Below, in pieces: positions 7,642 to 16,307 of a DNA stretch of 64,000 nt. The first letter of the stretch is position 1. Each line of letters starts with the position of its first letter. The position numbers and the translations under genes were made by a program. The notes under the pieces are model-generated. The model ran no database searches and was not told where the DNA came from. It saw only the letters and a program-made list of their open reading frames with translations. The DNA comes from Clostridium_AD sp050717545 (GTDB lineage Bacteria > Bacillota > Clostridia > Clostridiales > Clostridiaceae): assembly GCF_050717545.1 (NCBI RefSeq), contig NZ_JBOITN010000031.1:1-64000 (forward strand), given 5' to 3'.

Positions 7642-7657
7642 TGGCATGAAATTTGCT
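7642..7657 (+). promoter_or_regulatory. Sigma-54 (-24/-12) promoter of the PTS operon
   Basis: TGGCATGAAATTTGCT fits the sigma-54 consensus TGGCAYG-N4-TTGCW at every defined position. It lies 68 bases before the IIB gene and downstream of the activator sites. The operon also encodes a sigma-54-dependent activator with the GAFTGA-type motif. Confidence 0.85.
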
Positions 7658-7724
7658 TATAATATTAGTGTAAAGATAAATTATTAGCAAAATTACTTAA
7701 TAAAATAACGGGAGGTAAATTATT

Positions 7725-8033
7725 ATGAAAGTTTTATTAGTATGTTCAGGGGGAATGTCAAGTGCTATTGTTGTTAAGGCTGTAAAGCAAGAAGCGGACA
7801 AGCAAAGCTTTCCACTTGAAATAAAATCAGTAGGAACAGGAGAATTTCAAGATGAACTAGGTGACGGAAACTATAATTTAGTCATAGTTGCACCTCAAGT
7901 TAGACACAGAATGAAAACGTTTGAAGAACAAGCTAAACCATTTAATGTTCCAGTAGAAGTTATAGTACCTATGGGATATACACCAATAGGCGCATCAAAG
8001 GTATTAAATCAAATTAAAAAACATGTAAAATAA
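7725..8033 (+). CDS. PTS lactose/cellobiose-family IIB component
   Basis: A 102-residue cytoplasmic phosphocarrier. It takes phosphate from IIA on the active-site cysteine C7 (KVLLVCSGGMSS) and passes it to the sugar entering through IIC. The P-loop after C7 and the full length are typical of the LicB/CelA/ChbB group. ATG 7725 follows GGGAGGT. It is the first gene after the sigma-54 promoter, with IIC 30 bases downstream. The usual substrates of the family are cellobiose, diacetylchitobiose and lactose. The neighbouring cell-wall sugar genes suggest an amino-sugar disaccharide instead. Confidence 0.92.
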   Translation: MKVLLVCSGGMSSAIVVKAVKQEADKQSFPLEIKSVGTGEFQDELGDGNYNLVIVAPQVRHRMKTFEEQAKPFNVPVEVIVPMGYTPIGASKVLNQIKKHVK

Positions 8034-8063
8034 ATTATACCATACGAGGGGGATATATTTAAA

Positions 8064-9392
8064 ATGGAAAGATTCTTAAAATGGATTGAAGAAAAGTTAT
8101 TACCACCCATGGCATCATTATCAGAACAAAGACATTTAAGAGCTATAAGAGACGGAGTTATTTCTACAATATCACTAATTATTGTAGGTAGTTTTTTCTT
8201 GATAATTGCTCAGCCACCAATTGCATCATGGGCACTAGCAATAAAACCTTTTGTACCCAAAATTATGATTCCTTACAGATTGACAATGGGATTAATGTCA
8301 TTATATGCAGCCTATGGAATGGGGTATAGCTTAGCTAAATCATATAAATTAGATGGAGTAACTGGAGGAGTTTTGTCACTAGCAGCATTCCTTTTAGCAA
8401 CTACACCAGTCAATATTGATGCAGTATTAGCGGAAGCTACAAAAGCTGGCGTTGCTGGAGCAACTCCTGTTGGATGGGTACTGCCAATGGCTAATCTTGG
8501 CGGTTCAGGTTTATTCGTTGCAATAATTTGTATGATACTAGCTGTTGAAACATTAAGATTATTAACTAAATATCATGTTACTTTAAAGATGCCAGAACAA
8601 GTTCCAGAATCAGTAGCAAGATCTTTTGAAGCGCTAATACCAGCAGCTGTAATTATAACGTTTGTATGGTTCATAAGAGTTTGGTTAGAGTTTGATATAC
8701 AAGCTGCAATAATGAATTTGTTTAAACCTATTGTAAATGTAGCAGGAAATAGCTTAGGTGGTATTTTATTACCAGTTATATTTGTAACTTTACTTTGGGC
8801 AGCAGGTATTCACGGAATGTCAGTTATAGGTTCTCTTGTTAGACCTATATGGCTTGTATTACTTGATCAAAATACTGCAGCAGTAGCAGCAGGAAAGCTT
8901 ATTCCAAATATAGCTCCGGAACCATTTTTTCAATGGTTTATATGGATAGGAGGAGCAGGTGCTACGTTAAGTTTAGCGCTACTTATGTGTTTTTCTAGTT
9001 CAGAGTACTTAAAAAGAGTTGGAAGATTTTCTATTATACCTGGTGTATTCAACATCAATGAGCCATTAATTTTTGGTGCACCAATAGTTATGAATCCAAT
9101 ACTTGCTATACCATTTATATTAGCACCTACTGTAGCTGCAATTATAGCTTATGGAGCTACAACTTTAGGACTCGTATCAAAAGTATATATAATTGCACCG
9201 TGGACATTACCAGCACCAATAGGAGCCTATGTAGCTACTGGTGGGGACTGGCGAGCTCCACTGCTTGTAATATTTAATATTATATTAGCAACATTTATCT
9301 ACTATCCGTTCTTCAAGGTTTATGAGAAAAAGATGGTTGCAGAAGAACAGTCACAAGTTACTAGTAAAAGTGGAGAAGTGATTACAGGTTAA
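8064..9392 (+). CDS. PTS lactose/cellobiose-family IIC permease
   Basis: A 442-residue membrane permease that binds and translocates the sugar while it is phosphorylated by IIB. It has about ten hydrophobic segments from residue 30 onward. The family signature NINEPLIFGAPIVMNP lies around residues 331-346, where the conserved Glu contacts substrate in related IIC proteins. The length equals that of LicC/CelB/ChbC. ATG 8064 is preceded by GAGGGGG with a somewhat long spacing. It lies between IIB and IIA in the operon. Substrate specificity cannot be read from sequence; the MupG/AnmK/MurK genes downstream favour a peptidoglycan-derived disaccharide. Confidence 0.92.
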   Translation: MERFLKWIEEKLLPPMASLSEQRHLRAIRDGVISTISLIIVGSFFLIIAQPPIASWALAIKPFVPKIMIPYRLTMGLMSLYAAYGMGYSLAKSYKLDGVTGGVLSLAAFLLATTPVNIDAVLAEATKAGVAGATPVGWVLPMANLGGSGLFVAIICMILAVETLRLLTKYHVTLKMPEQVPESVARSFEALIPAAVIITFVWFIRVWLEFDIQAAIMNLFKPIVNVAGNSLGGILLPVIFVTLLWAAGIHGMSVIGSLVRPIWLVLLDQNTAAVAAGKLIPNIAPEPFFQWFIWIGGAGATLSLALLMCFSSSEYLKRVGRFSIIPGVFNINEPLIFGAPIVMNPILAIPFILAPTVAAIIAYGATTLGLVSKVYIIAPWTLPAPIGAYVATGGDWRAPLLVIFNIILATFIYYPFFKVYEKKMVAEEQSQVTSKSGEVITG

Positions 9393-9415
9393 TAAATAAT
9401 ATTAAATTAATTTAG

Positions 9416-9441
9416 CACCGATGATTATTTAATCATCGGTG
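9416..9441 (+). repeat. Intercistronic hairpin between IIC and IIA
   Basis: CACCGATGATTA (9416-9427) and its perfect complement (9430-9441) form a 12-bp stem with only two unpaired loop bases. There is no T tract, so an mRNA-stabilising or processing role is more likely than termination. Confidence 0.65.
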
Positions 9442-9466
9442 TAATAAAATAAAAAGGGTGATTAAG

Positions 9467-9784
9467 ATGGATGACAACATGGAAGAACAAATATTTGAAT
9501 TAATAAGTCATGGTGGAGATGCTAAAGGGTATGCATATGAAGCATTAACTGCGGCTAAAGAAAACAAAATGGAAAAGGCAGAGAAATTATTAAATAAGTC
9601 GCAAAAAGAATTAGATATAGCACATACTACTCAGACAAAGCTTATACAAGCAGAACTTAATGGTGAAGACTTAAAAATATCATTACTTATGATTCATGCT
9701 GAGGATCACTTAATGGCAGCTATTTCTGAGAAAAACCTTATTAAAGAAATGATAGATATAATTAAACTAATACACGCTAAATAA
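9467..9784 (+). CDS. PTS lactose/cellobiose-family IIA component
   Basis: A 105-residue helical phosphocarrier. It takes phosphate from HPr and donates it to IIB. The active-site histidine is H77 in the signature MIHAEDHLM, equivalent to the phosphorylated His of LacA/ChbA, with D80 three residues later as in the family. ATG 9467 was preferred because AAAGGGTGATT just upstream is a good ribosome binding site; the in-frame GTG at 9458 lies inside it. The sequence ends 15 bases before a small membrane protein gene. Together with IIB and IIC it makes a complete split PTS enzyme II. Confidence 0.92.
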   Translation: MDDNMEEQIFELISHGGDAKGYAYEALTAAKENKMEKAEKLLNKSQKELDIAHTTQTKLIQAELNGEDLKISLLMIHAEDHLMAAISEKNLIKEMIDIIKLIHAK

Positions 9785-9799
9785 AGGAGGACTTGCATA

Positions 9800-10084
9800 G
9801 TGATAAAGTATATATATATATTAGGATGCATTGCGTTAGTTTTAGGATCTGTGAAGGTTACAAAGGTTTTAATGAAAAAAATTAAACTAAACAGGTGGAT
9901 TATTGGCTCTATGGCTCCTTTCGTTCTAATAATCCCATCTCTACTATTTAAGAATATGAGTATGATAGTATGGAATTTACTATCAATAATTTTCTGTGTA
10001 ATGTGTATAATGTTTTTTGAAATTACTAGATATAAATTAGAAAATAATGAAATTAAAGGGATATTAAATTATAAGAAAAAGTAG
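9800..10084 (+). CDS. Small membrane protein in the PTS operon, function unknown
   Basis: A 94-residue protein with hydrophobic segments at about residues 3-20, 34-50 and 55-75 and a basic C-terminus (GILNYKKK). I do not recognise the family. GTG 9800 is nine bases after AAAGGAGG. It lies between the IIA gene and the LevR-type activator gene, 86 bases before the latter, so it is probably transcribed with the PTS. A role linked to the transporter is only suggested by position. Confidence 0.7.
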   Translation: MIKYIYILGCIALVLGSVKVTKVLMKKIKLNRWIIGSMAPFVLIIPSLLFKNMSMIVWNLLSIIFCVMCIMFFEITRYKLENNEIKGILNYKKK

Positions 10085-10170
10085 AATTAACAGGAATTTA
10101 TCTATTTATTTTAATGATATAATGTATTTATTGTCGATGTCATTAAAATACATACAAGGCGGTGTAAGCA

Positions 10171-12876
10171 ATGAAATACGAAATTGTTTATGAAACACTA
10201 AAGGATTTATGTGTAAAGCAATTAAAGCAAGGGGATAAGGTAATTGGCTATAGCACTGACGAAATAGCTAGTTTACTTAATATGGAAAGAACTAATGTAG
10301 CTAGAGAGTTTGGAAAACTAATTAAAGAAGGGCTAATATATAAGAGTAAAGGCAGACCTGTATTGTACTATCTAAAAAATATAAATTCTGATTTGATTGT
10401 GACAAAAGACGAGGATGAAATCCAGAATAAAATGTTTTCTGTATTTGATACGATGATTGGTAATGATTTAAGCTTAAAAAATGTTATATCTATTGCAAAG
10501 GCGGCAATCGTATATCCACCAAGAGGATTGCATACCCTCATAATTGGTGAAACTGGAGTAGGAAAGTCATTTTTTGCAAAATGCATGTTTAAGTATGCTT
10601 TGGAGATTAAAACTATAAAGGATAAGAATAGGTTTGCAGTTTTTAACTGTGCTGATTATGTTAATAATTCACAGCTTTTAATAGCCCATATTTTTGGAGT
10701 GAAAAAGGGCGCATACACTGGAGCTATTGACAATCAAGAAGGAATTATTGAAAAGGCTAGGGATGGCATTATATTTTTAGATGAAGTTCATAGACTTCCA
10801 CCACAAGGTCAGGAGATGTTATTCACTCTAATTGATGAGGGTAAATATACACCACTTGGAAGTACACAAGAGATTAATATAAATATTATGATTATTTGTG
10901 CTACTACTGAGAATATTAAGTCATCATTACTTAAAACTTTCACAAGGAGAATTCCTGTAACTATTTCTCTCCCAAATTTAAGGGAAAGAACAGTAGAAGA
11001 AAGAATAAGATTAATTGAGAGCTTCTATAAAGATGAATCTAAAAGAGTTTTAAAGAAAATTGAGATAGAAGAAGATGCTTTAACAGCACTACTTAATTAT
11101 GATTGTACCAGTAACATAGGTGAACTAAAAAGCAATATACAAATTTCCTGTGCTAAGGCTTTCCTAAGAAGTATGTTTTCTGATTCTTTAGTAAAAGTAA
11201 AGCTTGAAGACTTTTCTGATGAAGTAAGAACAGGACTTTTAATGGCTAAGAAAATAAAGCCAAGGAATTTCAATCTAATTACAAATAGTTATTTAAATTC
11301 AAATAATAAGGATGAGCAAAATAATGAAGATAAAGAAAATAATGAAGATAAATATAGATTATCAGAGAATATATATGAATTTATTGAAATGAGAACAAAA
11401 AACTTGCAAGCTAAAGGTCTGGATCGTAGTGCAATTGAAAATAAGTTATCTAGTGAGGTTGAAAAATTTATTAATAGTTATCTTACAAACATTAATAATA
11501 CTCATAAGGAAGATGACATAAAGAGAATAATAAACAATGAACTATATGATTTTTTAAATAAGTTTATGTATTTAGCTGAGTATAAGCTAAAGAGAAAAAT
11601 AACGAAAAATATTTTCTTGGGATTATTAGTACATATAGATACGTTTTTAGGGCGCATCAACGAAAATAGAACTATAGAAAATCCTAAGATAGATGAAATA
11701 AGAAAAAAATATTCAGAAGAATTTAAAATAGCAATGAAATTAGCAGAAATGATAGAACAGAAGTATAAAATAGATGTACCTATTGATGAAATTGGATTTA
11801 TTACTATGTTTTTTGCAGCTGATGTTGAGAAAGGTGAAGGCAGAGTGTTGATTATTGTAGCTATGCATGGAAATAGCACAGCTACATCAATGGTAGAAGT
11901 ATCAAATCAACTTTTAGATACGAATTTTGCTATACCTTTTGATATGCCTCTTTCTATGAAACCAGAAACGGCACTTCATGAAATAGAGGAACTAATAATT
12001 GAAAACCATGAAGGTGTCGGTGTTATACTTTTGGTAGATATGGGTTCTTTAAAGTTTTTTGATAAAATAATTGCAAATAATACAGGTATTGAAGTAAAGG
12101 CTGTGGATATGACTACCACAGCTATGGTTATAGAAGCTACGAGAAAAGCCATTATGAATCAGGAAATAGATGAAATTGTAAAATCTATAGACTTAGAAAG
12201 TAGATTCCTAGGAAATTTTCTTGGTGAAAGTGTAAAGCTAAAAAAGGATGTTATTATAACTGCCTGTTCTACTGGTCAAGGCACTGCTCAGAAGTTAAAG
12301 GATATTATCTACAGCAAGTTTGACAAAGATAAACATGAAGTAATTAATCTAAGTATAAAGGATAAAGAAGAATTTATAAGAACTGTAGAAAATATAAAAA
12401 AAGAATCAAATATTGTAGCGATAATAAGTGCTTTTAACTTGAAAATCAAAGGTATAAAATATATATGTTTAAGTGATTTTTTCAAGGATTTTATGGGAGA
12501 AGACTTTGAAGAGTATATAAGTGATGAAAAGTCAATTGAGGATATTAAAACAGTATATACAGATTATTTAGAGATTGAAGATGGAGACTATATTGTAAAC
12601 AGTTTTATTGAGATTGTATCTACTATGAAGTACACTTTTGATATTTATATGGATAGCGAGAAGTTAAATGGAGTTCTTATGCATTTTGGGTGTTTAGTAC
12701 AGAGACTTATAAATAAGGAAGATACGCCTAAATGTAAGAATATTAAAACTATACTTTCCAGAAATGGAGATGTATTTAGCCAACTAAAGTTAGGACTTGC
12801 AAATTTAGAGAAGAGGCTGAAGATTACTTTCTCAGAAGATGACCTTACAAATATTGTGGAAATACTTAAAAATTAA
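10171..12876 (+). CDS. LevR-type sigma-54-dependent activator with PRD and PTS domains
   Basis: A 901-residue regulator expected to turn on the PTS operon. It has an N-terminal winged helix (1-70) and an AAA+ module with Walker A GETGVGKS (126-133), the sigma-54 contact loop GAYTGA (180-185, Tyr for the usual Phe) and Walker B IIFLDE (200-205). Then come a PRD around 465-580, an EIIA-mannose-like domain with VAMHGNS, an EIIB-like domain with ACSTGQGTA, and a C-terminal PRD with MHFGCLVQRL. In LevR, PTS phosphorylation of such domains adjusts activity to sugar supply. ATG 10171 follows AAGGCGGTG. The matching sigma-54 promoter and palindromic sites are upstream of the IIB gene. Confidence 0.93.
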   Translation: MKYEIVYETLKDLCVKQLKQGDKVIGYSTDEIASLLNMERTNVAREFGKLIKEGLIYKSKGRPVLYYLKNINSDLIVTKDEDEIQNKMFSVFDTMIGNDLSLKNVISIAKAAIVYPPRGLHTLIIGETGVGKSFFAKCMFKYALEIKTIKDKNRFAVFNCADYVNNSQLLIAHIFGVKKGAYTGAIDNQEGIIEKARDGIIFLDEVHRLPPQGQEMLFTLIDEGKYTPLGSTQEININIMIICATTENIKSSLLKTFTRRIPVTISLPNLRERTVEERIRLIESFYKDESKRVLKKIEIEEDALTALLNYDCTSNIGELKSNIQISCAKAFLRSMFSDSLVKVKLEDFSDEVRTGLLMAKKIKPRNFNLITNSYLNSNNKDEQNNEDKENNEDKYRLSENIYEFIEMRTKNLQAKGLDRSAIENKLSSEVEKFINSYLTNINNTHKEDDIKRIINNELYDFLNKFMYLAEYKLKRKITKNIFLGLLVHIDTFLGRINENRTIENPKIDEIRKKYSEEFKIAMKLAEMIEQKYKIDVPIDEIGFITMFFAADVEKGEGRVLIIVAMHGNSTATSMVEVSNQLLDTNFAIPFDMPLSMKPETALHEIEELIIENHEGVGVILLVDMGSLKFFDKIIANNTGIEVKAVDMTTTAMVIEATRKAIMNQEIDEIVKSIDLESRFLGNFLGESVKLKKDVIITACSTGQGTAQKLKDIIYSKFDKDKHEVINLSIKDKEEFIRTVENIKKESNIVAIISAFNLKIKGIKYICLSDFFKDFMGEDFEEYISDEKSIEDIKTVYTDYLEIEDGDYIVNSFIEIVSTMKYTFDIYMDSEKLNGVLMHFGCLVQRLINKEDTPKCKNIKTILSRNGDVFSQLKLGLANLEKRLKITFSEDDLTNIVEILKN

Positions 12877-12894
12877 TTGGAAGGGGATTTAGTT

Positions 12895-13803
12895 TTGAAT
12901 TATATAATTGGTGTGGATGGTGGAGGGACCAAGACTGAGGCGGTTGCATACAGTTTGGAAGGCAAAGAGTTAGGTAAAGGTCGTTCAGGTTTTGGAAATC
13001 TCCTTCTAAATTTCAAGCAGGCATTAAAAAACATAATAAATGCCGTTGAGTTATGTAAAGACGGTATAAATGAATATGGTGGTAATTTGGATTGTTTGTG
13101 TATATACGTAGGCCTTGCGGGACTAGAAACTATTGGATATAAAGAAAAAATAGAGAATGTACTTAAAGAAAAGTTTAATTGCAAAGTAGAAGTATGTAAT
13201 GATGCAGAGATAGCGCATGCAGCGCTACTTAAAGGCAAAGATGGAATCATGACTATATCTGGAACTGGTTCAATATGTTATGGTTTGTATAAAGGCAAGC
13301 GGGATAGAACTGGAGGCTGGGGTCATATTTTAGGTGACAAAGGAAGCGGCTATTATATAGCATTGGAAGCTTTTAAAAAGATGGCTTTTGAGGAAGATTC
13401 AGGACTAGAAAAAAGTAAACTTACGCTAGCTATTATGAGTAAACTTAATATAGACAATGTAAATGATATAAAAGAATTTATTCACTCAGAAAATAAGGGA
13501 GAAATTGCATCATACGCACAACTAGTTGTGGAACTTGCTAATATTTTCGAGGTAAATTCAGTGAATATACTTAGAAAAGCAGGAGAAGATCTAGCAATTA
13601 TGACAGAAAGGCTCTATAAAAAACTTGAAATAAATGAACCAATTAACATAGGGGTTAAGGGAAGTATTCTTACTGAGGTTAGTCTAGTAAGGGAAGAATT
13701 TTCAAACTACTTACAAGCTAAATTGTCTGACGTTACCATAATAATGGAGGATATTTCTCCAACAAAAGGAGCCTGTTATTTACATAAGGCAATAATGAAA
13801 TAG
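12895..13803 (+). CDS. murK: BadF/BadG-type N-acetylglucosamine / N-acetylmuramic acid kinase, MurK-like
   Basis: A 302-residue ASKHA-fold sugar kinase, probably phosphorylating free GlcNAc (and perhaps MurNAc) at C6 with ATP. The phosphate-1 motif GVDGGGTKTE lies at the N-terminus, and DAEIAHAALL and the adenosine-side SGTGS near residue 125 are typical of the BadF/BadG/BcrA/BcrD group. MurK of Clostridium acetobutylicum, from the same group, acts on both sugars. TTG 12895 was chosen because GGAAGGGGA lies just before it; an upstream in-frame TTG (12877) is part of that site. The gene begins 18 bases after the activator stop and is followed by anmK. The product would feed NagA. Confidence 0.85.
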   Translation: MNYIIGVDGGGTKTEAVAYSLEGKELGKGRSGFGNLLLNFKQALKNIINAVELCKDGINEYGGNLDCLCIYVGLAGLETIGYKEKIENVLKEKFNCKVEVCNDAEIAHAALLKGKDGIMTISGTGSICYGLYKGKRDRTGGWGHILGDKGSGYYIALEAFKKMAFEEDSGLEKSKLTLAIMSKLNIDNVNDIKEFIHSENKGEIASYAQLVVELANIFEVNSVNILRKAGEDLAIMTERLYKKLEINEPINIGVKGSILTEVSLVREEFSNYLQAKLSDVTIIMEDISPTKGACYLHKAIMK

Positions 13804-13874
13804 ATTATCTAAGGGGAATATGTAAATAATATTATATCTAAGCATTAATAAGAACTTTATTGGGAGGGTTTATA

Positions 13875-15023
13875 ATGGAAAAATATGCTGTTGGACTAAT
13901 GTCTGGAACTTCATTAGATGGTATAGATGCTGCATTAGTTAAGATACATGGATTTGGTGAACAAATTAAAGTAGAATTAGTAGAATTTATAAACGAGGAA
14001 ATTCCAGAAGAAATAAAAGAAGAAATAAAAGAATGTTTTTCTATAGATAAATCTAACGTAGAGCTTATTTGCAGCTTAAATTTTAAACTAGGTTATTTAT
14101 TTGCCAAGGCAACTAAAACAGTTTGTAATAAAGCAAATTTCCCAATGGAGAAACTTGATTTTATTGGTTCTCATGGGCAGACAGCATTTCATATACCTAA
14201 AGCTTATGGAATGTATGCAAAATCTACACTTCAGATTGGAGAACCTGCTGTAATAGCATATGAAACCGGAGTTACAGTAGTTTCGAATTTTAGAACCATG
14301 GATATGGCTGCAGGAGGAGAGGGGGCGCCTCTAGTTCCATATACAGAATATTTATTATATAAATCAGAAAATAATAGAGCGTTACAAAATATAGGTGGAA
14401 TAGGTAATGTAACTGTATTACCTGGAAATTGTAAATTAGAGGATCTTCATGCCTTTGATACTGGCCCCGGAAATATGATTATCGATGAAGTAACTAAAAG
14501 GTTAAAGGGACTAAATTATGATAAAGGGGGCACGTTTGCCTCAGAAGGAGTGATAAATAGTAACTTATTAAATGAGTTAATGGATATACCATATATTAAG
14601 CAAGAACCACCTAAAACAACAGGTAGAGAGCTTTTTGGTAACCAATTTGTTGAGCAACTATTAAGGAATTGGAAGAGTTTAAAAGCTGAGGATATCATAG
14701 CTACGGTTACTGCGTTTACAGCTAAATCTATCGCATATAACTATAGGCAGTTTGTATTTCCGAGGTGCAAGATTGATGAAATTGTTTTGGGTGGTGGAGG
14801 AAGTTATAATAATACGCTTGTAAAAATGATAACGGACTATTTACCAGAGTGCAAGGTGCTTATCCAAGAAGAGTTAGGGTATTCGTCTGATGCTAAGGAA
14901 GCTATTGCATTTGCTGTTTTAGCAAATGAAACTTTAAATGATAACTGTGGCAATGTAATTGGAGCTACAGGAGCTAGAGAAAGAGTTTTATTAGGTAATA
15001 TTACATACGGAAAGAGGAGATAA
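13875..15023 (+). CDS. anmK: Anhydro-N-acetylmuramic acid kinase
   Basis: A 382-residue kinase that opens the 1,6-anhydro ring of anhydroMurNAc while adding phosphate, giving MurNAc-6-P. The N-terminal GLMSGTSLDGID (7-18) is the AnmK signature. IGSHGQTAFH, NIGGIGNVT and FDTGPGNMIID also match the family, and the length is normal (370-390). ATG 13875 follows GGGAGGG; a TTG at 13860 is not preceded by a binding site. It sits 3 bases before mupG, showing tight coupling. AnhydroMurNAc comes from lytic transglycosylase action on peptidoglycan. Its product normally goes to MurQ, which is not in this window. Confidence 0.95.
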   Translation: MEKYAVGLMSGTSLDGIDAALVKIHGFGEQIKVELVEFINEEIPEEIKEEIKECFSIDKSNVELICSLNFKLGYLFAKATKTVCNKANFPMEKLDFIGSHGQTAFHIPKAYGMYAKSTLQIGEPAVIAYETGVTVVSNFRTMDMAAGGEGAPLVPYTEYLLYKSENNRALQNIGGIGNVTVLPGNCKLEDLHAFDTGPGNMIIDEVTKRLKGLNYDKGGTFASEGVINSNLLNELMDIPYIKQEPPKTTGRELFGNQFVEQLLRNWKSLKAEDIIATVTAFTAKSIAYNYRQFVFPRCKIDEIVLGGGGSYNNTLVKMITDYLPECKVLIQEELGYSSDAKEAIAFAVLANETLNDNCGNVIGATGARERVLLGNITYGKRR

Positions 15024-15026
15024 AAT

Positions 15027-16112
15027 ATGAGACAATTAGGAATTTCAATATATCCAAGCCATGCAAGTCTTGAAGAAAATATAGCATATCTAAAGCTAGC
15101 ACATAAATATGGGTTTAAAAGAGTATTTACATGCCTTTTATCAGTAGAAGGTGACAAAGAGAAGATAGTTAAAGGGTTTAAAGATATGATAAGCCAGGCA
15201 AACAAATTAGGAATGGAAGTAATTGCAGATGTTAGTCCTAGGGTATTTGGAGAACTAGGGATAGGTTATGATGATTTATCATTCTTTAATGATTTAGAGG
15301 CTTATGGAATAAGGCTTGATATGGGATTTAGTGGACTTGAAGAATCACTTATGACTTTTAATTCTTATGGGCTTAATATTGAAATAAATATGAGCAATGG
15401 AACAAAGTACCTTGAAAATATAATGAGCTACAAACCAAATACAGAAAAACTTTTAGGATGCCATAACTTTTATCCACATAGATATTCGGGCTTAAACTAT
15501 GAGCATTTTATAAATTGTACAAAACAGTTTAAACAATTTGGAATAAGAACTGCAGCGTTTGTATCTTCTAAGGACGCTACTTTTGGACCGTGGCCAGTTA
15601 GAGAAGGGTTATGTACTTTAGAGTCTCATAGGACTTTACCTGTTAAGGTTCAGGCAATGCACTTATTTGCAACTGGACTTATTGATGACGTAATCATAGC
15701 TAATGCTTTTGCTTCAGAAAAAGAACTTAAGGCATTAAGTGAGATTAACAAAGAAAAACTTACTTTTGAAGCAATACTTGTAGATAGTATACCAGAAATA
15801 GAGAAGAAAATAGTATTAGAAGAATTTCACTTTAACAGAGGAGACGTATCAGATTATTTAATAAGGTCTACTCAAAGTAGAGTAAAATATAAAGGCCATG
15901 AGTTTGTGCCATTTAATTCTCCAGACATAAAGAGAGGAGACTTACTTATAGACACATCACTTTATGGACATTACGCAGGAGAACTTCAGGTCGCACTAAA
16001 GGACATGGAGAATTCAGGAAAAACAAATGTGGTAGGAAGAATTATAGAGGAACAATTATTTTTATTAGACTATATAGAAGCTTGGCAAAAGTTTGCAATA
16101 GTTGAAAATTAA
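15027..16112 (+). CDS. mupG: MupG-type 6-phospho-N-acetylmuramidase (DUF871, GH170)
   Basis: A 361-residue cytoplasmic hydrolase of the DUF871 family. In Staphylococcus aureus MupG splits MurNAc-6P-GlcNAc, the disaccharide delivered by a PTS, to MurNAc-6P and GlcNAc. The N-terminal ISIYPSHASLEENIAYLKLA is the family's first beta-alpha unit of a TIM barrel. LLGCHNFYPHRYSGL and GPWPVREGLCTLESHR are conserved internal stretches. The C-terminal 110 residues form the separate cyclophilin-like domain usual in DUF871. ATG 15027 is 3 bases after anmK. It is the only phospho-glycosidase near the PTS, which is the main clue to the imported sugar. Confidence 0.9.
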   Translation: MRQLGISIYPSHASLEENIAYLKLAHKYGFKRVFTCLLSVEGDKEKIVKGFKDMISQANKLGMEVIADVSPRVFGELGIGYDDLSFFNDLEAYGIRLDMGFSGLEESLMTFNSYGLNIEINMSNGTKYLENIMSYKPNTEKLLGCHNFYPHRYSGLNYEHFINCTKQFKQFGIRTAAFVSSKDATFGPWPVREGLCTLESHRTLPVKVQAMHLFATGLIDDVIIANAFASEKELKALSEINKEKLTFEAILVDSIPEIEKKIVLEEFHFNRGDVSDYLIRSTQSRVKYKGHEFVPFNSPDIKRGDLLIDTSLYGHYAGELQVALKDMENSGKTNVVGRIIEEQLFLLDYIEAWQKFAIVEN

Positions 16113-16194
16113 TGAAGGGTTTATCAATGTTTAAGGCAGTATTTTGTATTTGGGAAAATAAGAATGAATAATTAAACTATTGAGGTCTATTAGG

Positions 16195-16223
16195 TTGCAA
16201 AAAACACAAATCTAAGATATGAT
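16195..16223 (+). promoter_or_regulatory. Promoter of nagR-nagA-nagB
   Basis: A -35-like TTGCAA (16195-16200) and a -10-like TATGAT (16218-16223) are 17 bases apart, upstream of the GntR gene. The first candidate NagR site overlaps the -10. Confidence 0.5.
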
Positions 16224-16278
16224 TGGTATATACAACATAACAACATGATAATATATAAATTATTATTGTCTATACAAA
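16222..16278. promoter_or_regulatory. Two candidate NagR (GntR/UTRA) operators
   Basis: ATTGGTATATACAACAT (16222-16238) and ATTGTCTATACAAA (16265-16278) both resemble the TTGGTATAGACCAA-type sites of NagR/YvoA repressors. The second has perfect TTGT/ACAA arms. Their place in the nagR leader fits autoregulation. Confidence 0.5.
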
Positions 16279-16307
16279 AAATTACTGTTAATTAAGGAGG
16301 GAAAGTT

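Noticed and set aside
7725..9784. Ordinary cellobiose utilisation PTS
   Set aside because: Family membership fits, but there is no phospho-beta-glucosidase, and the linked enzymes act on cell-wall amino sugars. Kept only as an alternative.
11502..11879. 125-codon minus-strand frame inside the activator gene
   Set aside because: It is antisense to conserved PRD and EIIA-like domains and has no signals of its own.
14837..15205. 122-codon minus-strand frame
   Set aside because: Spans the anmK/mupG junction in antisense, with both real genes strongly conserved.
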